Assembly (NCBI GenBank): GCA_023362775.1
Contig: JALMGJ010000003.1
Location: 75,749,355-75,813,354, forward strand
Source of the DNA: Charina bottae
Taxonomy: Eukaryota > Chordata > Lepidosauria > Squamata > Charinaidae
Length of the DNA: 64,000 nt
Direction: 5' to 3'
The translations under genes and the position numbers were made by a program. The notes beneath the pieces were generated by a model. That model saw only the letters and a program-made list of their open reading frames with translations, was not told where the DNA came from and made no database searches. This document shows positions 31,062 through 41,910 of this stretch, one piece after another. Positions within the stretch are counted from its first letter, which is position 1; the number at the start of each line of letters is the position of its first letter.

Positions 31062-32338
31062 ACATTTACAGAAAAACTGTAATTTATTGCCCAAAGATTG
31101 AAAGACAGGAAAAAAGAACAAAGAGGCAATGCGAAAGAAGGCTCTGCAAACAACCCATATTGCACAGGTTCATGAAAAATATGATTCTGATTTCTGGGTG
31201 TTAGATTCTGGTGCTAATTGCCATTTATCAAATTGTAAAAGTTCTTTTGTTTCACTGTATAAAACTAATAGACAAAGTGTTTCTATGGCTGATGGGTCTA
31301 CAATAGAAATCATGGGTCAAGTTGACATGTATCTACCTTGTTTGGGAGAAATTGTTAAAGGTGTGCTGTTTGTTCCTAAATTACAAACAAACCTTTTATC
31401 TGTAGCCCAATTAGTAGCAGCTGGATATGTCATATCATTTAAGAAAGATAGTTGTGACATATGTAAGAATGGTAAGCTGTGTGCAAATTGTGTACAAAGA
31501 GATTCATTGTACATAGTACAGAACGCTAAAGGCCAAGCTACAAAAGCTGTAATTGGCAATATTCCAATTCATGATCAGTGCATACACTTAATACATAGGA
31601 GATTTGGTCATGCAAATTTCAGATACATAGCACAAATGCCACAGATATGTGCTGACCTGAAGTTGAAACCTTGTGATAAATATCTGGACTGTGTAGTTTG
31701 CAAAGAATGCAAAACACAGAAGCCTTCTGTGAGTAAACACAGAGACAGAGTTACAACTAGACCTCTTGAAATTGTTCATTCTGACATTATTGGTCCTTTT
31801 GCTCCACGTTTGGGACAAGCAAGATTCATAATGACCATAATTGATGATTTTTCAGGATATACATTTATCTATCTGTTGAAACATAAAGATGAGGCATTTG
31901 ATAAATTTAAAAGTTTCGTAACATGGGCAAACAGAAAATTTCCAAAGCCTGGGTCTGCCCTACAACGTGATTGTGGAGGGGAATTTCTTTCTAATGCTTT
32001 TAGAAAATTCCTAACAGAGAAGGGGATAGAACAAATTCTTTCTAACCCTTACACTCCTCAGCAAAATGGAGTTGCTGAAAGGAAAGGTAGAATGCTTCAA
32101 GAAGCTATGATGTGCTTGCTTAAAGATGCAAAATTACTTTTTAAGTTTTGGGGTGAAGCAGTATCAACTGCCTGTTATGTTCAGAATAGACTGTTTAATT
32201 GTGTGACTGAGGATACTCCATTTCATTTGTTTTATGGTATGAAACCAAAAGTGAACCATCTCAGAGTTTTTGGCAGTGCTGCATGGGTTCATGTGCCAAA
32301 ACAACAGAGGAAAAAAGGAGGTTCCAAAACAAAGAAAG
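31062..32338 (+). pseudogene. Copia pol: knuckle end, protease and integrase
   Basis: It opens with HLQKNC, completing the zinc knuckle, then hits a TGA at 31099. The long open part starts at about 31129. The protease active site is VLDSGANCHLS (about residue 25 of that frame). The pre-integrase HHCC zinc finger is HRRFGH and CVVCKECK. The integrase DDE residues lie in VHSDIIGPF (about 218), QRDCGGEF (about 280) and NGVAERKG (about 316), followed by VFGSAAWVHVP. It ends where the foldback inserted, in the conserved KKAIFVG motif. Role: polyprotein cleavage and insertion of cDNA. Confidence 0.93.
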
Positions 32339-32387
32339 CAATTTTTGTTGGCTGTAGCTTGAATCATGTCAACTGGATTTCTATTTT

Positions 32388-32436
32388 CTCAGTGGAAACG
32401 TTTCGCTCCTTATCCAAGGAGCTTCTTCAGTCTGAG
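32388..32436 (-). ncRNA. Hammerhead ribozyme motif (copy B, left arm)
   Basis: Minus strand: CTCAG-A, CTGAAGA, stem II GCTCCTT-GGAT-AAGGAGC (7 bp), GAAAC, GTT, then CTGAG closing stem I. All invariant core positions are present. Confidence 0.72.
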
Positions 32437-32596
32437 CAAAGTTAGTAAGGGAATCCTAAATATGTTTCTAGGTAGCTGTGTGACCTTACACCTGGGGCTA
32501 GGTCATGGTTATGACCTTACACTGGTCATACCTAGCTCCAGGTGTAAGGTCACACAGCTACCTAGAAACATATTTAGGATTCCCTTACTAACTTTG

Positions 32597-32645
32597 CTCA
32601 GACTGAAGAAGCTCCTTGGATAAGGAGCGAAACGTTTCCACTGAG
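32597..32645 (+). ncRNA. Hammerhead ribozyme motif (copy B, right arm)
   Basis: CTCAG (32597-32601) pairs with CTGAG (32641-32645) as outer stem I. CTGAAGA is at 32603-32609. Stem II is GCTCCTT / AAGGAGC with a GGAT loop. GAAAC is at 32629-32633, and GTT at 32634-32636 gives a two-pair stem III and a predicted cleavage after 32636. GUU is a permitted but usually slower cleavage triplet. Confidence 0.75.
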
Positions 32646-32729
32646 AAAATAGAAATCCAGTTGACATGATTCAAGCTACAGACAATTCCACCTGGATGAC
32701 TGAGAAACTTCATAGACAATTTTTGTTGG

Positions 32730-33543
32730 GTATGAACAAAGCCAAAGAAGATACAGGTTCATGTTAGGCGATAAATTAATAATTAGCAAAAGTGCTTCAT
32801 TTGCAGAACAAAACTGGGGAAAAATAAATTCCAGTTCACAAGTTAATTTGAAACCAGAGCAAAGGCAAGAACCTGCTGATAACATTTTGAAAGATTTCTC
32901 GCCAAATGAGTTCATTAAACAAGAGGAGCAAGCTGTAAATCTGTCTGAGACAGATGCTACTCAGGAAAGTGAGGAAAGACAGAATATTAACCCTGTTAGC
33001 CCTGTAATATGTCACAGATCGCAGAGGAGTAATAAAGGAATTCCTCCTCAACATTTTGAGGTGGATATGGTTAAAGCTTTCCACGTTTACTCTGAACCAG
33101 AGTCTTTACAGCAGATAAATGATATGCCACCTGAGATTGCAAAATGCTGGTATGATGCAATGCAACAGGAATTAGATTCCTTGAAAGAAAATAAAACTTG
33201 GAAATTAGTTAATCTACCTCCCAATAAACATTGTCTGGGTTGTAGATGGGTCTTTAAACTAAAAAAGGATGCTAGTGGGAAAATTCAAAAATACAAAGCA
33301 AGGTTAGTTGCTAAAGGATTTTCTCAAAGAAAACAATTAGACTTTGACAAAACTTTTACACCTGTTATAAAGGGTGAATCAATCAGATTGTTGTTGAAAG
33401 TTGCTGCACTAACAGGGATGTCAGTTTATCATTATGATATTCAAACTGCATTTTTGTATGGTGAATTAGACCAGAAATTGTACATGCAACAACCACCTGG
33501 TTTTGAACAAGGTAAAAATTTAGTGTGTGAACTACAAAAATAA
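32730..33543 (+). pseudogene. Copia pol: integrase end and reverse transcriptase N-terminal half
   Basis: It continues the integrase C-terminal motif directly after the TSD, then a variable linker and the RT: WYDAMQQELDSLKENKTW, GCRWVFKLKKDASGKI, YKARLVAKGFSQR, and the first catalytic Asp in YHYDIQTAFLYGEL, up to PPGFEQG. A TAA at 33541-33543 interrupts just before IYGLKQ, where other copia elements read through. Confidence 0.92.
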
Positions 33544-33589
33544 ATTTATGGTTTGAAACAAGCAGCTCACTGCTGGAACCTAAAATTAG

Positions 33590-34639
33590 ATGAAACACTG
33601 CAGTTTTGGTTTTGAAAAAGGAAAAGCAGAGCCATGTGTTTATGTTAAGAAAGACAAACAAAGTTTTATGTATTTGTGTCTGTATGTTGATGATTTATTG
33701 CTACTTACATCATCAGATAAACAAAGACATGATTTTGAAACATACATGAAGAACAATTTTATGTTAAAGAATCTTGGCATTGTGACAAATTACTTAGGCT
33801 TGGAAATATACAGAGAAAAAGATGGTAGTTTTCTGGTAAGCCAAAGTAATAAGATCAAGAGACTCCTAGAGGAGTTTAACATGCTGGAATGTAAATCTGT
33901 CTTAACCCCTATGCTTCCTGAATTCCAGAAGGAGGTGGGAGAACTTGAGTTATCTGAGACAGATGGGTTTAGATCTGCGATTGGAAGTTTATTGTACATT
34001 GCAAATCATTCTCACCCAGATATTTCTAATGCTGTTTCAATTTTAAGCAGACAGGTAGAAAAACCCACGTCTACTGGGAAAGCAGCATTGAAAATACTGT
34101 TTAGGTATTTGCAAGGCACAAAGGATTACTGTCTGAGGCTTTCTGCTTCTGGGACAGGAGAATTAAAAGCATATGCAGATTCAGACTGGGGAGCAGACCT
34201 CAATGATCGTAAGTCAACTTCTGGAGCTATAATACAGTATGCTGGCTCAACAATTGCCTGGCATTCTAAGAAACAGACACTTGTTGCTCTTTCTACAGCA
34301 GAAGCAGAATTTTATAGCCTAGCACAAATCTGTAACGAGATTGTATGGTTTAAACAACTGTTAAAAGACATAGGCATGGAATTGCACCAGCCTGTAACTG
34401 TTTTTGAACATAATCAGGCTTGTATTCATATGGCTCAGTCTGAGGTTTGTAGGAACAGAACTAAGCATATTGACATACGATACCATCATGTCAAGGATTT
34501 AATAGCCAAAGGTGAAATTATGTTAAAGTATTGTGACTCAAAAGACATGATTGCTGATTTTCTAACAAAGCCCCTTGCTGCAGTAAAACACAAGGAGTTA
34601 ACTGAAAAAATTGGTTTGCGACTTACACTTCTAGCATAA
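33590..34639 (+). pseudogene. Copia pol: reverse transcriptase C-terminal half and RNase H
   Basis: The frame is +1 relative to the previous part, so a small indel lies near 33575-33600. RT catalytic motif LCLYVDDLLLL is at about residue 30-38. RT ends near SYLNY-type NYLGLEIY, then GSLLYIANHSHPDIS. RNase H motifs are AYADSDWGAD, TAEAEFYSL and DMIADFLTKPL, giving the Asp-Glu-Asp set. It stops normally at 34639, ten bases before the 3' LTR, with AACAGGAG as a weak polypurine tract. Confidence 0.92.
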
Positions 34640-34648
34640 TAACAGGAG

Positions 34649-35030
34649 TGTTGGTGTATTACTCTTTGAGGAGTAAGTCACAGCAATAAAACCTTGTTAG
34701 TTAAGCACCTGCAAACTTTAAAAGGTCAGGCAGCACGTGGTCCAGGTTGAAGAGTATAAAAGAACCTGCCTGCTCCTGCCCTGCCCCGCTTCTGCTTTCT
34801 ACGCCTGCTTGCTTCTACTCCTGCTTGCTTCCTACTACTTCTTATCTTTTCTGGTGTGTGGATTTGTAACACTTCCAGGGATCTGGAAGAGAACTGTAAA
34901 TATTAGCTGTTTGTATGAGTAACTAATATAACTGCAACTGATTTATTACAATGACTAGTGTCATTTATTGGTCTCTAATGCCAAGCACTTTCTGAAACTC
35001 TGCATATGCAAGAAAACACACACACCAACA
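34649..35030 (+). repeat. Copia 3' LTR
   Basis: 382 bp, about nine substitutions from the 5' LTR, same TG...CA ends and TATA motif. The open frame through it is not a gene. Confidence 0.95.
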
Positions 35031-38000
35031 TACTCCTATGTGAAATCCTGGCAAGCCACAAAGATAAGTCAGTGGAGTCAATAATGAGCTAGATGGACAG
35101 TAACCTTGTGGGTAAAATGCAACTTCTTGTGTTGGTCCTAAAACAGGACCTTCTGCTCTGATTCTGTTTCCTTCCTGCCAGTTAGTAGTTTAACCTTTTC
35201 TAACCTGGTATCTTCCAGATGTATTGGATGGCAAGTCTCTAATTCAAACATCACTTCAAATTCTGGCTATACACTGGCATAGCAGGAAGTAAGAGACTGA
35301 AGTAGGCTGCAGTAATCTTATGCAAAATCAGTCGATAAATATTAAGTGGGATACAGATATTTAAATCCTTGGTAGAGAAGTAGAGGAACACGTAGTCGGT
35401 ATTCTATTAAGAAGGCTTCCCATTCTGTACTTGTCTTGCCATTATGCCCGTGATTCATTTCACATTCTACATTTATTACCATGTTTCAGTCTGAAACTTT
35501 ATTTATTTTACAATATCGAGAAACTACCCCAATCATACAGATTCTATCATTGGGTTTTTATATCTCATATTTTACTACTGAATGTCAGAATTCCATATAT
35601 ATTTACTAAGAGAGATTGGCTGGGTTCATACATTGCGCATTGTTCATATATAATGTGGTTTTATGTTTGCTGCTTAATATGTTGTATGAACCCAGGCATT
35701 ATGGTTTGTAGTACAGTATTTTTTTGACAACCATAGTGATTTACTCAACAAACTGTAGCTGAGAAAATAATAGCTTAGTGTGATTTGCTGTATGAGCCAG
35801 ACTACGGAGAGATATTCTTTTCCAGGTGATATTTCTAAATGAGGTGCACTAGGTGAATACCTAAACAAGAACCTTTTAAGTGATGGGTTCCTGCTTATCA
35901 TACCTAAATACATTTAAGTAAATAGGCATGAGGGAAAAAGCTTTTTTGTTTGCCTTTGGTCTTGGGTATCTTTTTCAAGTCACAATGATGTCAAAATGAT
36001 GACATGTGCATTGTGATGTCATTGTGCAAAAGATGCAATTGTGTAATTTGCATCATGATGTCCATCACAAGTATATAAATTCCGTTATTTGTGCAACGAT
36101 GTCTTGATGCATATGTTGTTTTCCTGCTGTCTCCCCCACAAACACCTCATCCTCTCTCTTAATTTTAAAACTTTGTTGTTAGTGCCCTCATTTTTTAAAT
36201 GATTTATACTCTCACTTTAATAATTTTAATTGTTCTTACTGTAAGCCAGCCAGATAACTCTGTTATTAGATGGTATATATAAATATGATAATCTGCCTTT
36301 AATCTGGGTGCCAATTCTAGGTGACAGCTTGTAATTTGAAACACAGTTCTAGCATTGCCAAACATGTATTTATTATAAACATATCTGTCTTCTTTTTCTA
36401 TGAACATATGCACCCAAAGTTTAATAATCAAAGCAACATAGTCAAAACATAAAAACTGAGGAGTTTGAGTGGGAGGATGCTATTCTCCTGCTTGTTGGTT
36501 TCCCAGAGACATATGGTTGGCCACTACAGGAACAAAATGCTGTGGTGGGCGGGCCTATGGTTTGATCCCTTAGGATTGGTTCTTAAAGTAAAGAATAAAG
36601 AACAAAAGTGTACAACATTAATACAGAAGGGAGTTGAGTTACCTAAAGTTATACTGGTATAAAACTGTCTTTCTTCTGTAATTAATGATGGACAAGGAAA
36701 ACCTTGGTTCAAACCCTCATTGGGCTATGAATCTCAACCCATTAATGGTAAAGAAAATTTCAACAGTAAAATATATTAGGGAGGTTGGATAACATTTGCC
36801 AGGGATAAAGTGATTTAGAACTGAACAAGGGATTGTACTCAGGGACCTAAATGCCCCCTTTGACCTCTCTTCATCTATCTCACTGATAACTCAGGGGAAA
36901 AATGAGAGAGGAAAGCCATGTACACCTACCTGAGCTCTGGGAAGAAGCTGGATATGAATGAGATAGGATGGGATAGATACAGTGAAGGGACCAGGTTAAT
37001 TTTTCAAGCCAATGGCTGTAGGACATTTAAGGCATTTAAATTCAAAAGAAATATGTACTTAGAACTGAGCCTGGATGCACAATGATAATCAGTATAGTTG
37101 CTACAAGGTCATAATGATAGCTTCTAATCTTCTGCTTATTGCCAAAATTGTGTGATCACATTTTGAATGAGTTGATGCTTCTCAACTGTTTTCAAGGATA
37201 GCTCCATTGAGAGTACATTGTGTTACCATTGAGAGGGGAATGGTAGCAGAGACAAGGCACTTTGTATATTGCAGTATTAGATTCCATGGGAAAAGGAATG
37301 GGGGAGGGGGGAGTTGAGAATTCAAAAGCACCAGAAGCCATTTGTTTGCCTGGAGACTTGGGTGGTCTGAGTGACAGGAGTCCCAATTCCATTAGGGAGT
37401 TATTAGTGTATTTAGGAAAGCTTGTAGCATGGAGCCTTTAAAAACTGACCCTCCACTTTCCATTCAGGAGCAAGATAAATGAACTAGAGCTAGGGAATGA
37501 CAGAGGCCCTACTTGATTTGCAAAATCCAAGCATGTTTCATGGCCCTGCTTTGCCCTTTCTATTCAAGGAAGAGGATCCTTTGAATAGGACCCTCTGCAG
37601 CCAAGAAAACACAGTGAATATTAAAAATGTAAAGCCAAAGAATTCTCTGTAGTCATTTGCTTAACCTCAGGCTGTGTTTGTCACTGTCAGAGTGATGAAT
37701 TGGGAGCTGTCTGAAATCAGCATGCTCACTTTAATAATGTCACTTTTCCTGAGCCCTAATAAATGTCTTTCTGAACCAGCTGGACAGGCCAATTCCTTAG
37801 ACCAACAATTACCGATTTCACCAGGTTTTTGCTCTTCCTAACAGTTAGGCCCCTGCTACTGAAATTGGAAATCTTTACCCTTTTCACACATCCACTCAGC
37901 AATGAGGAAAGGAAGGGATCCAATTTGTTAAAACCCTTTGTGAGAAACTGGGGCAAAAAGCAACACACTAAGCCAGGGACAAAGGATGGGCAGTTTTTGC

Positions 38001-39294
38001 ATTCTTATTTTGACTTCTGTCACAATGGTTGGGGATATGGAGTGTGCAGCTAAACTATAACTGAGATGGTCGTGGACTACATGCAGCATCATGGCTGAAA
38101 ACTAATGACATCTTTTCCCACCATTTTGAACAAGAAACAGGTGAAAACTGTACTGGACATCCTAAAATTACATAAAAATCACCACCAAAAAACCCCCCTT
38201 CAAATTCCCACTGAAAATCAGCCCTGCCCACATGTGTAAGGTGGCCCTCAGGCCCCTCCCTCAATGTTAAGCACAGCCATGGCCACCAAGAGACTTACCC
38301 CTACCACTTAGTAGGACCCATGAATGCAGGATGCTTATCAAACATTTGCAAAAGTACTTTTTCTGTCTGGTGGGTGAATTCTTTTCCTGGAATATGGCTT
38401 TTATAGCCATTATCTTTCTGCAAACACTTGACATAATCATTCTAACCTAAGTTATCCTGTTCTAAAAAATGGGTAATGATCATACAGGCAAAACATAGTC
38501 ATCACACATTTAAGCATTTTGTTGCTGCTGTCATCAAAAATCTTGATCTTGGGATTATATTGATCCCTCTAACAGTTGTGACACAAGGTTGAGACTGGCT
38601 AGTCTTTCCATCAGATCAGGTGAAGTCCATCCTGTTGGGATTATCAGGAGTCAACTCGGCATTGTCTCATAAGCATAATAGGGGGTCTTTCTAGTAAACA
38701 CATCTCTACTGTGCTTGTGGGATGTTACCTGAGTCACCTGATTTCCTCTTCCTCCTCCTTCTTGGTTTGGGGGATTAACATTCTCCATTTTTACTCTTTG
38801 GGCACACCTGCAATCAGGAGGGCTGCAGGGATGCAGCTCTCATCCATTCCATCTCACTTGCACGCAGATCTACTATGAATCTACTTGTATCCAGATCTAC
38901 TGAATAAATGTAAGCTATCTCTATTTTTCTTCATCTAACTAATGTGTGAAGACTGAATTTATTTCTGAACGCAATTAATCTTAAAGTGCAAGTTCCCTGC
39001 TGGTTCACGCTTCTACTCTGCAAGATTGTTGTTAGCTGCTTGGAGTTCTTTTATTAACCTTCAAGACTCCATCACATCCCTCACTGAAATGATTGCATTT
39101 TGTATTTCACCACAAGGACACCACACATTTCATCCCTGTACAATGTACAAGTACATCCATATGTCTGGATGCCATTTAACATAACACAGAACTTTTAATA
39201 TGTTTACCTGATCATAAGACAAAGAAAATTATGATATGGTCTTGCTGCATTAGAATGTATTCAATAAAGACAGAGATATAAGAAAAGTCTTACA
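35031..39294. other. Mostly unrecognised sequence
   Basis: No credible gene in 4.2 kb. GGCTGGGTTCATACA (35618) and TGTATGAACCCAGG (35683) form an inverted repeat that may be an old MITE. A decayed L2/CR1 tail lies at about 36225-36290. The 37620-37775 block is complex and repeat-free and may be conserved. Confidence 0.35.
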
Positions 39295-39460
39295 GCGAAT
39301 CAGACCATTGGTCTACCTAGCTCAGTGTTGTCTGCACTGACTGGTAGCAACAATCCAGGATTTCAGACTGGAGATTTTTCCATTACTTGGAGATACAAAA
39401 ACTGAACCTGGAGTCTTCAGTATGCAAAGCATTTGTCTATCACTGACATACAGCCCTTTC
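39295..39460 (-). repeat. tRNA-related SINE (family 3)
   Basis: Contains GAATCAGACCATTGGTCTACC, TAGCTCAGTGTTGTCTGCAC and a minus-strand head (AGGGCTGTATGTCAGTGATAG, CAGGTTCAG). Moderately diverged. Confidence 0.6.
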
Positions 39461-39660
39461 TAAGAATTAAGATGATGTCTATTATCAAGAAAGGTGTGTA
39501 ATGACTAGTTTCTGGAGAAGGTACTGCAGAGGTAAGGTACACCTGTACTCCCACAGCTAACAGTTCATGATAAATAGTCCATCAACTTAGGGTGACTTGA
39601 TGAAAAGGAAACAAGTTGCAAAGGTGTAACTTGTATATATAGTTAACTATACGCTTCTCT

Positions 39661-39905
39661 TCTAGTCAGGAGTGGCAAGGTAAAGTTTCCTTCAGATCAA
39701 ACTTGACTCCTGGCGATGTCATAGACACGTCCATTTAGATTTCTTGGCAAAAATCCCAAAGTGGCTTTACCACTGCCTTCTTCCAGGATGTTTGACTTCT
39801 CGGTCTAGCCTACAGTCCTGGTCTCCCATTCAAGTACTAACTGGGTCTGATACCATTTACCTTTTTAAGCTCAGTCAAGATGGGTTAGGTGCTGCCACGT
39901 AGTCG
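39661..39905 (-). repeat. 5S rRNA-derived SINE
   Basis: The right part reads AGCCTACAGTCCTGGTCTCC, CATTCAAGTACTAACTGGG and GTTAGGTGCTGCCACGTAG, matching the reverse complement of 5S rRNA in order with many substitutions. The left body GACTCCTGGCGATGTCATAG and TTACCACTGCCTTCTTCC is the SINE-specific part. It is not a functional 5S gene. Confidence 0.7.
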
Positions 39906-40539
39906 GGCAGTGGCAACAAGAAGCAAAGGCAGGGGAGGGTAAATAGCCATGGGCTGCTGCCAGGTAGAAATGGAGAATGGTGTGGCAAAATCCGTTCTTA
40001 GAGCAGAAGTGGGATTTCTATTTAACTTTGCTGAATATGTTAAGTTGTCATGCCAGTGTTCTTTTAGCTTGCTGAAAATATTTAGGGAACCTTGCAGCTG
40101 GAGTGGGAATCTCTGAGGCTTTAGCATCTGGCTGATAGGTCATGGCTGTCCAGCCCTGAGTTAGAGGACAGAATTATGTGGTATCAAAACCAGCATGGAA
40201 ATAGTTGGCAAGTAGGGTACCACACTTGATCTAGGTTTGAATTTGTATTCCATGACCAATTAAGACCTATTTTCACTCAATCTAATTTTACTCCGCAGGA
40301 TTGTATTGAGGATAATATGAGATCATCACAACATATGCTACTGCTTTGAGCACCTCCAAATAAAGATGAAATGCTAATGTGAGGCAGATAGAAAGAGATA
40401 CTTCAACTTTTGTTTTATCCCTATTTTTAACTTCTATTTTACTTCTTACCTCTGAATTTCTTTTAACAACAATCCCCTCACTCAATACATTCAAACCCAG
40501 ACATAAAGTATTCAACTTCTGCTTTTTAAAAAACCCTAA
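39906..40539. other. No recognised feature
   Basis: Unique-looking sequence without coding signal. Confidence 0.4.
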
Positions 40540-40930
40540 AAGGAAATAAAGTCAATTAGTAAAGGGAAGCATTGTCTCTTTAATGGGAAATAATGATGCA
40601 TATTCAGCTGGAATTTCAGGCTGCAGTGTTTGCAGAGAACCACTAATTAAAACATTGCTTCTGTAAAGTATGCTGATCCCATTGATTCTAACCCTCTCTC
40701 TCCACCTCAGCCTTCATATACACTGTTAATTTGCTGCTAGGAAAGCAAAGTCGCAAGGGTCCTCATTATAAAAATTTCACTGGCTGCATCTAATGGTTGT
40801 AATTAATAGGTGCAATAAATTTCAAATGGCCAGCCAGGGTGTTCATTAGTTTCTGCCTGAGTCAGCACCAGTGGGGTAGCCTGTTACTTAATAAACCATT
40901 TTCTATCAGAAAGAAAGAGAGGTTTTCTAT
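40540..40930. promoter_or_regulatory. Candidate conserved non-coding block
   Basis: Repeat-free, with several homeodomain-type cores: CACTAATTAAAAC (40640), GTAATTAATAGG (40799) and TTCATTAGTTTC (40843). Also GGCTGCAGTG and TGAGTCAGCACC. No exon-like frame. This resembles vertebrate enhancer-type elements, but conservation cannot be assessed here. Confidence 0.25.
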
Positions 40931-41123
40931 GGTTCAACACCATCAGAGCTTTCTTGCCAAAAAGAGACAGAGACAAATAAATAATTTGTAATGAACACTC
41001 TAGCTTTATACACTCCTGTTTGCCAATTGTGTAAAAAAAATGGCGGGGCTCTCCAGATGAAGGCTAGCGCACAACCGATTCTGACAAGTTTGAAATAACC
41101 AGATTGCTTTTAACATCAGGATG

Positions 41124-41125
<2 letters not shown>
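40931..41125. other. No recognised feature
   Basis: Short unrecognised stretch. Confidence 0.4.

Positions 41126-41173
<48 letters not shown>
41126..41173. repeat. Microsatellite (TTA)n
   Basis: About 15 uninterrupted TTA units. Confidence 0.95.
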
Positions 41174-41499
41174 GATGTTAGCCCAAAGGAGGCGAACCTT
41201 GATGTGCCTCTCAGATCAGTTGGCTTCATACAACACATGATGCTAAGATGAGGCTGGCCAATATCTGGCTCAACGTGTTGTGCAGATTCTTCTACTGTGG
41301 ATTGACACAGTAAGTTATGAAAGCTTAGGCATTAGTATACTCCAGTAAACCATGGCTCATATTGTGCAAAAAAAAGTGTATAATTAATTTTTCAAACACA
41401 AGGCTACATCAGTGCTAACTTCAGTATTTGCATGGACACTCAGTAAGTAAGTAAACTCTGTTTTTCCAAACCTAAGTCTCTGAGCTTGTACAACAGTGA
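41174..41499. other. No recognised feature
   Basis: Contains GTTGGCTTCATACAACAC and CAGTAAACCATGGC, words also found in the 35.6 kb block; possibly one old repeat family. Confidence 0.35.
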
Positions 41500-41507
41500 A
41501 TCATAAA

Positions 41508-41902
41508 TAGGCTGACCATATTTCCTTGAGACAAAAACGGGACATTGGGATGGCAAAACGAGACGGGGTCTTATGTAATATTCCGTATTCATGAAAAAGA
41601 CAGGGGTCCCCGCCCCCCGGTTGGCATGATTGCCTCCCATCTGCAAATCCCGCCCCCCAGTCTGCACGATTGGCTCCCGCCTGCAAACCCCGCCCTCCTT
41701 TGCCGTGCACTGATAGGCGGGAGGGTTTCCTCTTCCTGGCTGCCTCCGATCGGCAGCTCCGGCTCGGATTCTCCTTCCGCACCATTCCCGCTGGGTTTAA
41801 AAAATGGGACAAAATTGAGATTTTTATCAAAACGACGGGACAGTTGAAAAATACTAAAAAAATGGGACTGTCCCATTCAAAACGGGACATATGGTCAGCC
41901 TA
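41508..41902. mobile_element. hAT-type element, same family as 12142-12633 (395 bp)
   Basis: Ends TAGGCTGACCATATTTCC and CATATGGTCAGCCTA. An exact 8-bp TSD ATCATAAA lies at 41500-41507 and 41903-41910. The right subterminal GGGACTGTCCCATTCAAAA is identical to the 12.6 kb copy. The cores differ: here C-rich repeats such as CGCCCCCCAG and GCCTGCAAACCCCGCC. Long frames inside are compositional. Confidence 0.9.
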
Positions 41903-41910
41903 ATCATAAA

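Larger units (their letters stand above)
32352..32716 (+). mobile_element. Penelope-like foldback, family 2, copy B (365 bp)
   Basis: It is a near-perfect inverted repeat (arms from CTGTAGCTTG at 32352 to its complement ending 32681), plus a 35-bp single-copy extension at the right end (32682-32716). A 13-bp exact TSD CAATTTTTGTTGG flanks it (32339-32351 and 32717-32729). Each arm carries a hammerhead core. The TSD interval (378 bp) is a multiple of three, so the copia frame is in register on both sides. Assignment to Penelope-like elements is inferred from structure; no RT is present. Confidence 0.85.
28902..35030 (+). mobile_element. Ty1/copia LTR retrotransposon with three nested insertions
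   Basis: Two 382-bp LTRs (TGTTGG...CCAACA) bound a gag-pol in copia order: protease, integrase, reverse transcriptase, RNase H. The flanks are GACTC (28897-28901) and TACTC (35031-35035), a 5-bp TSD with one mismatch. The LTRs differ by about nine substitutions by eye, roughly 2 percent. The host copy carries a collapsed copia-like element (29806-30387), a SINE (30707-31051) and a Penelope-like foldback (32352-32716), plus two stops and a frameshift in pol. It cannot make a full polyprotein. Confidence 0.95.

Noticed and set aside
39800..39905. Possible 5S rRNA gene
   Set aside because: Heavily substituted and fused to a SINE body; control regions are not preserved.
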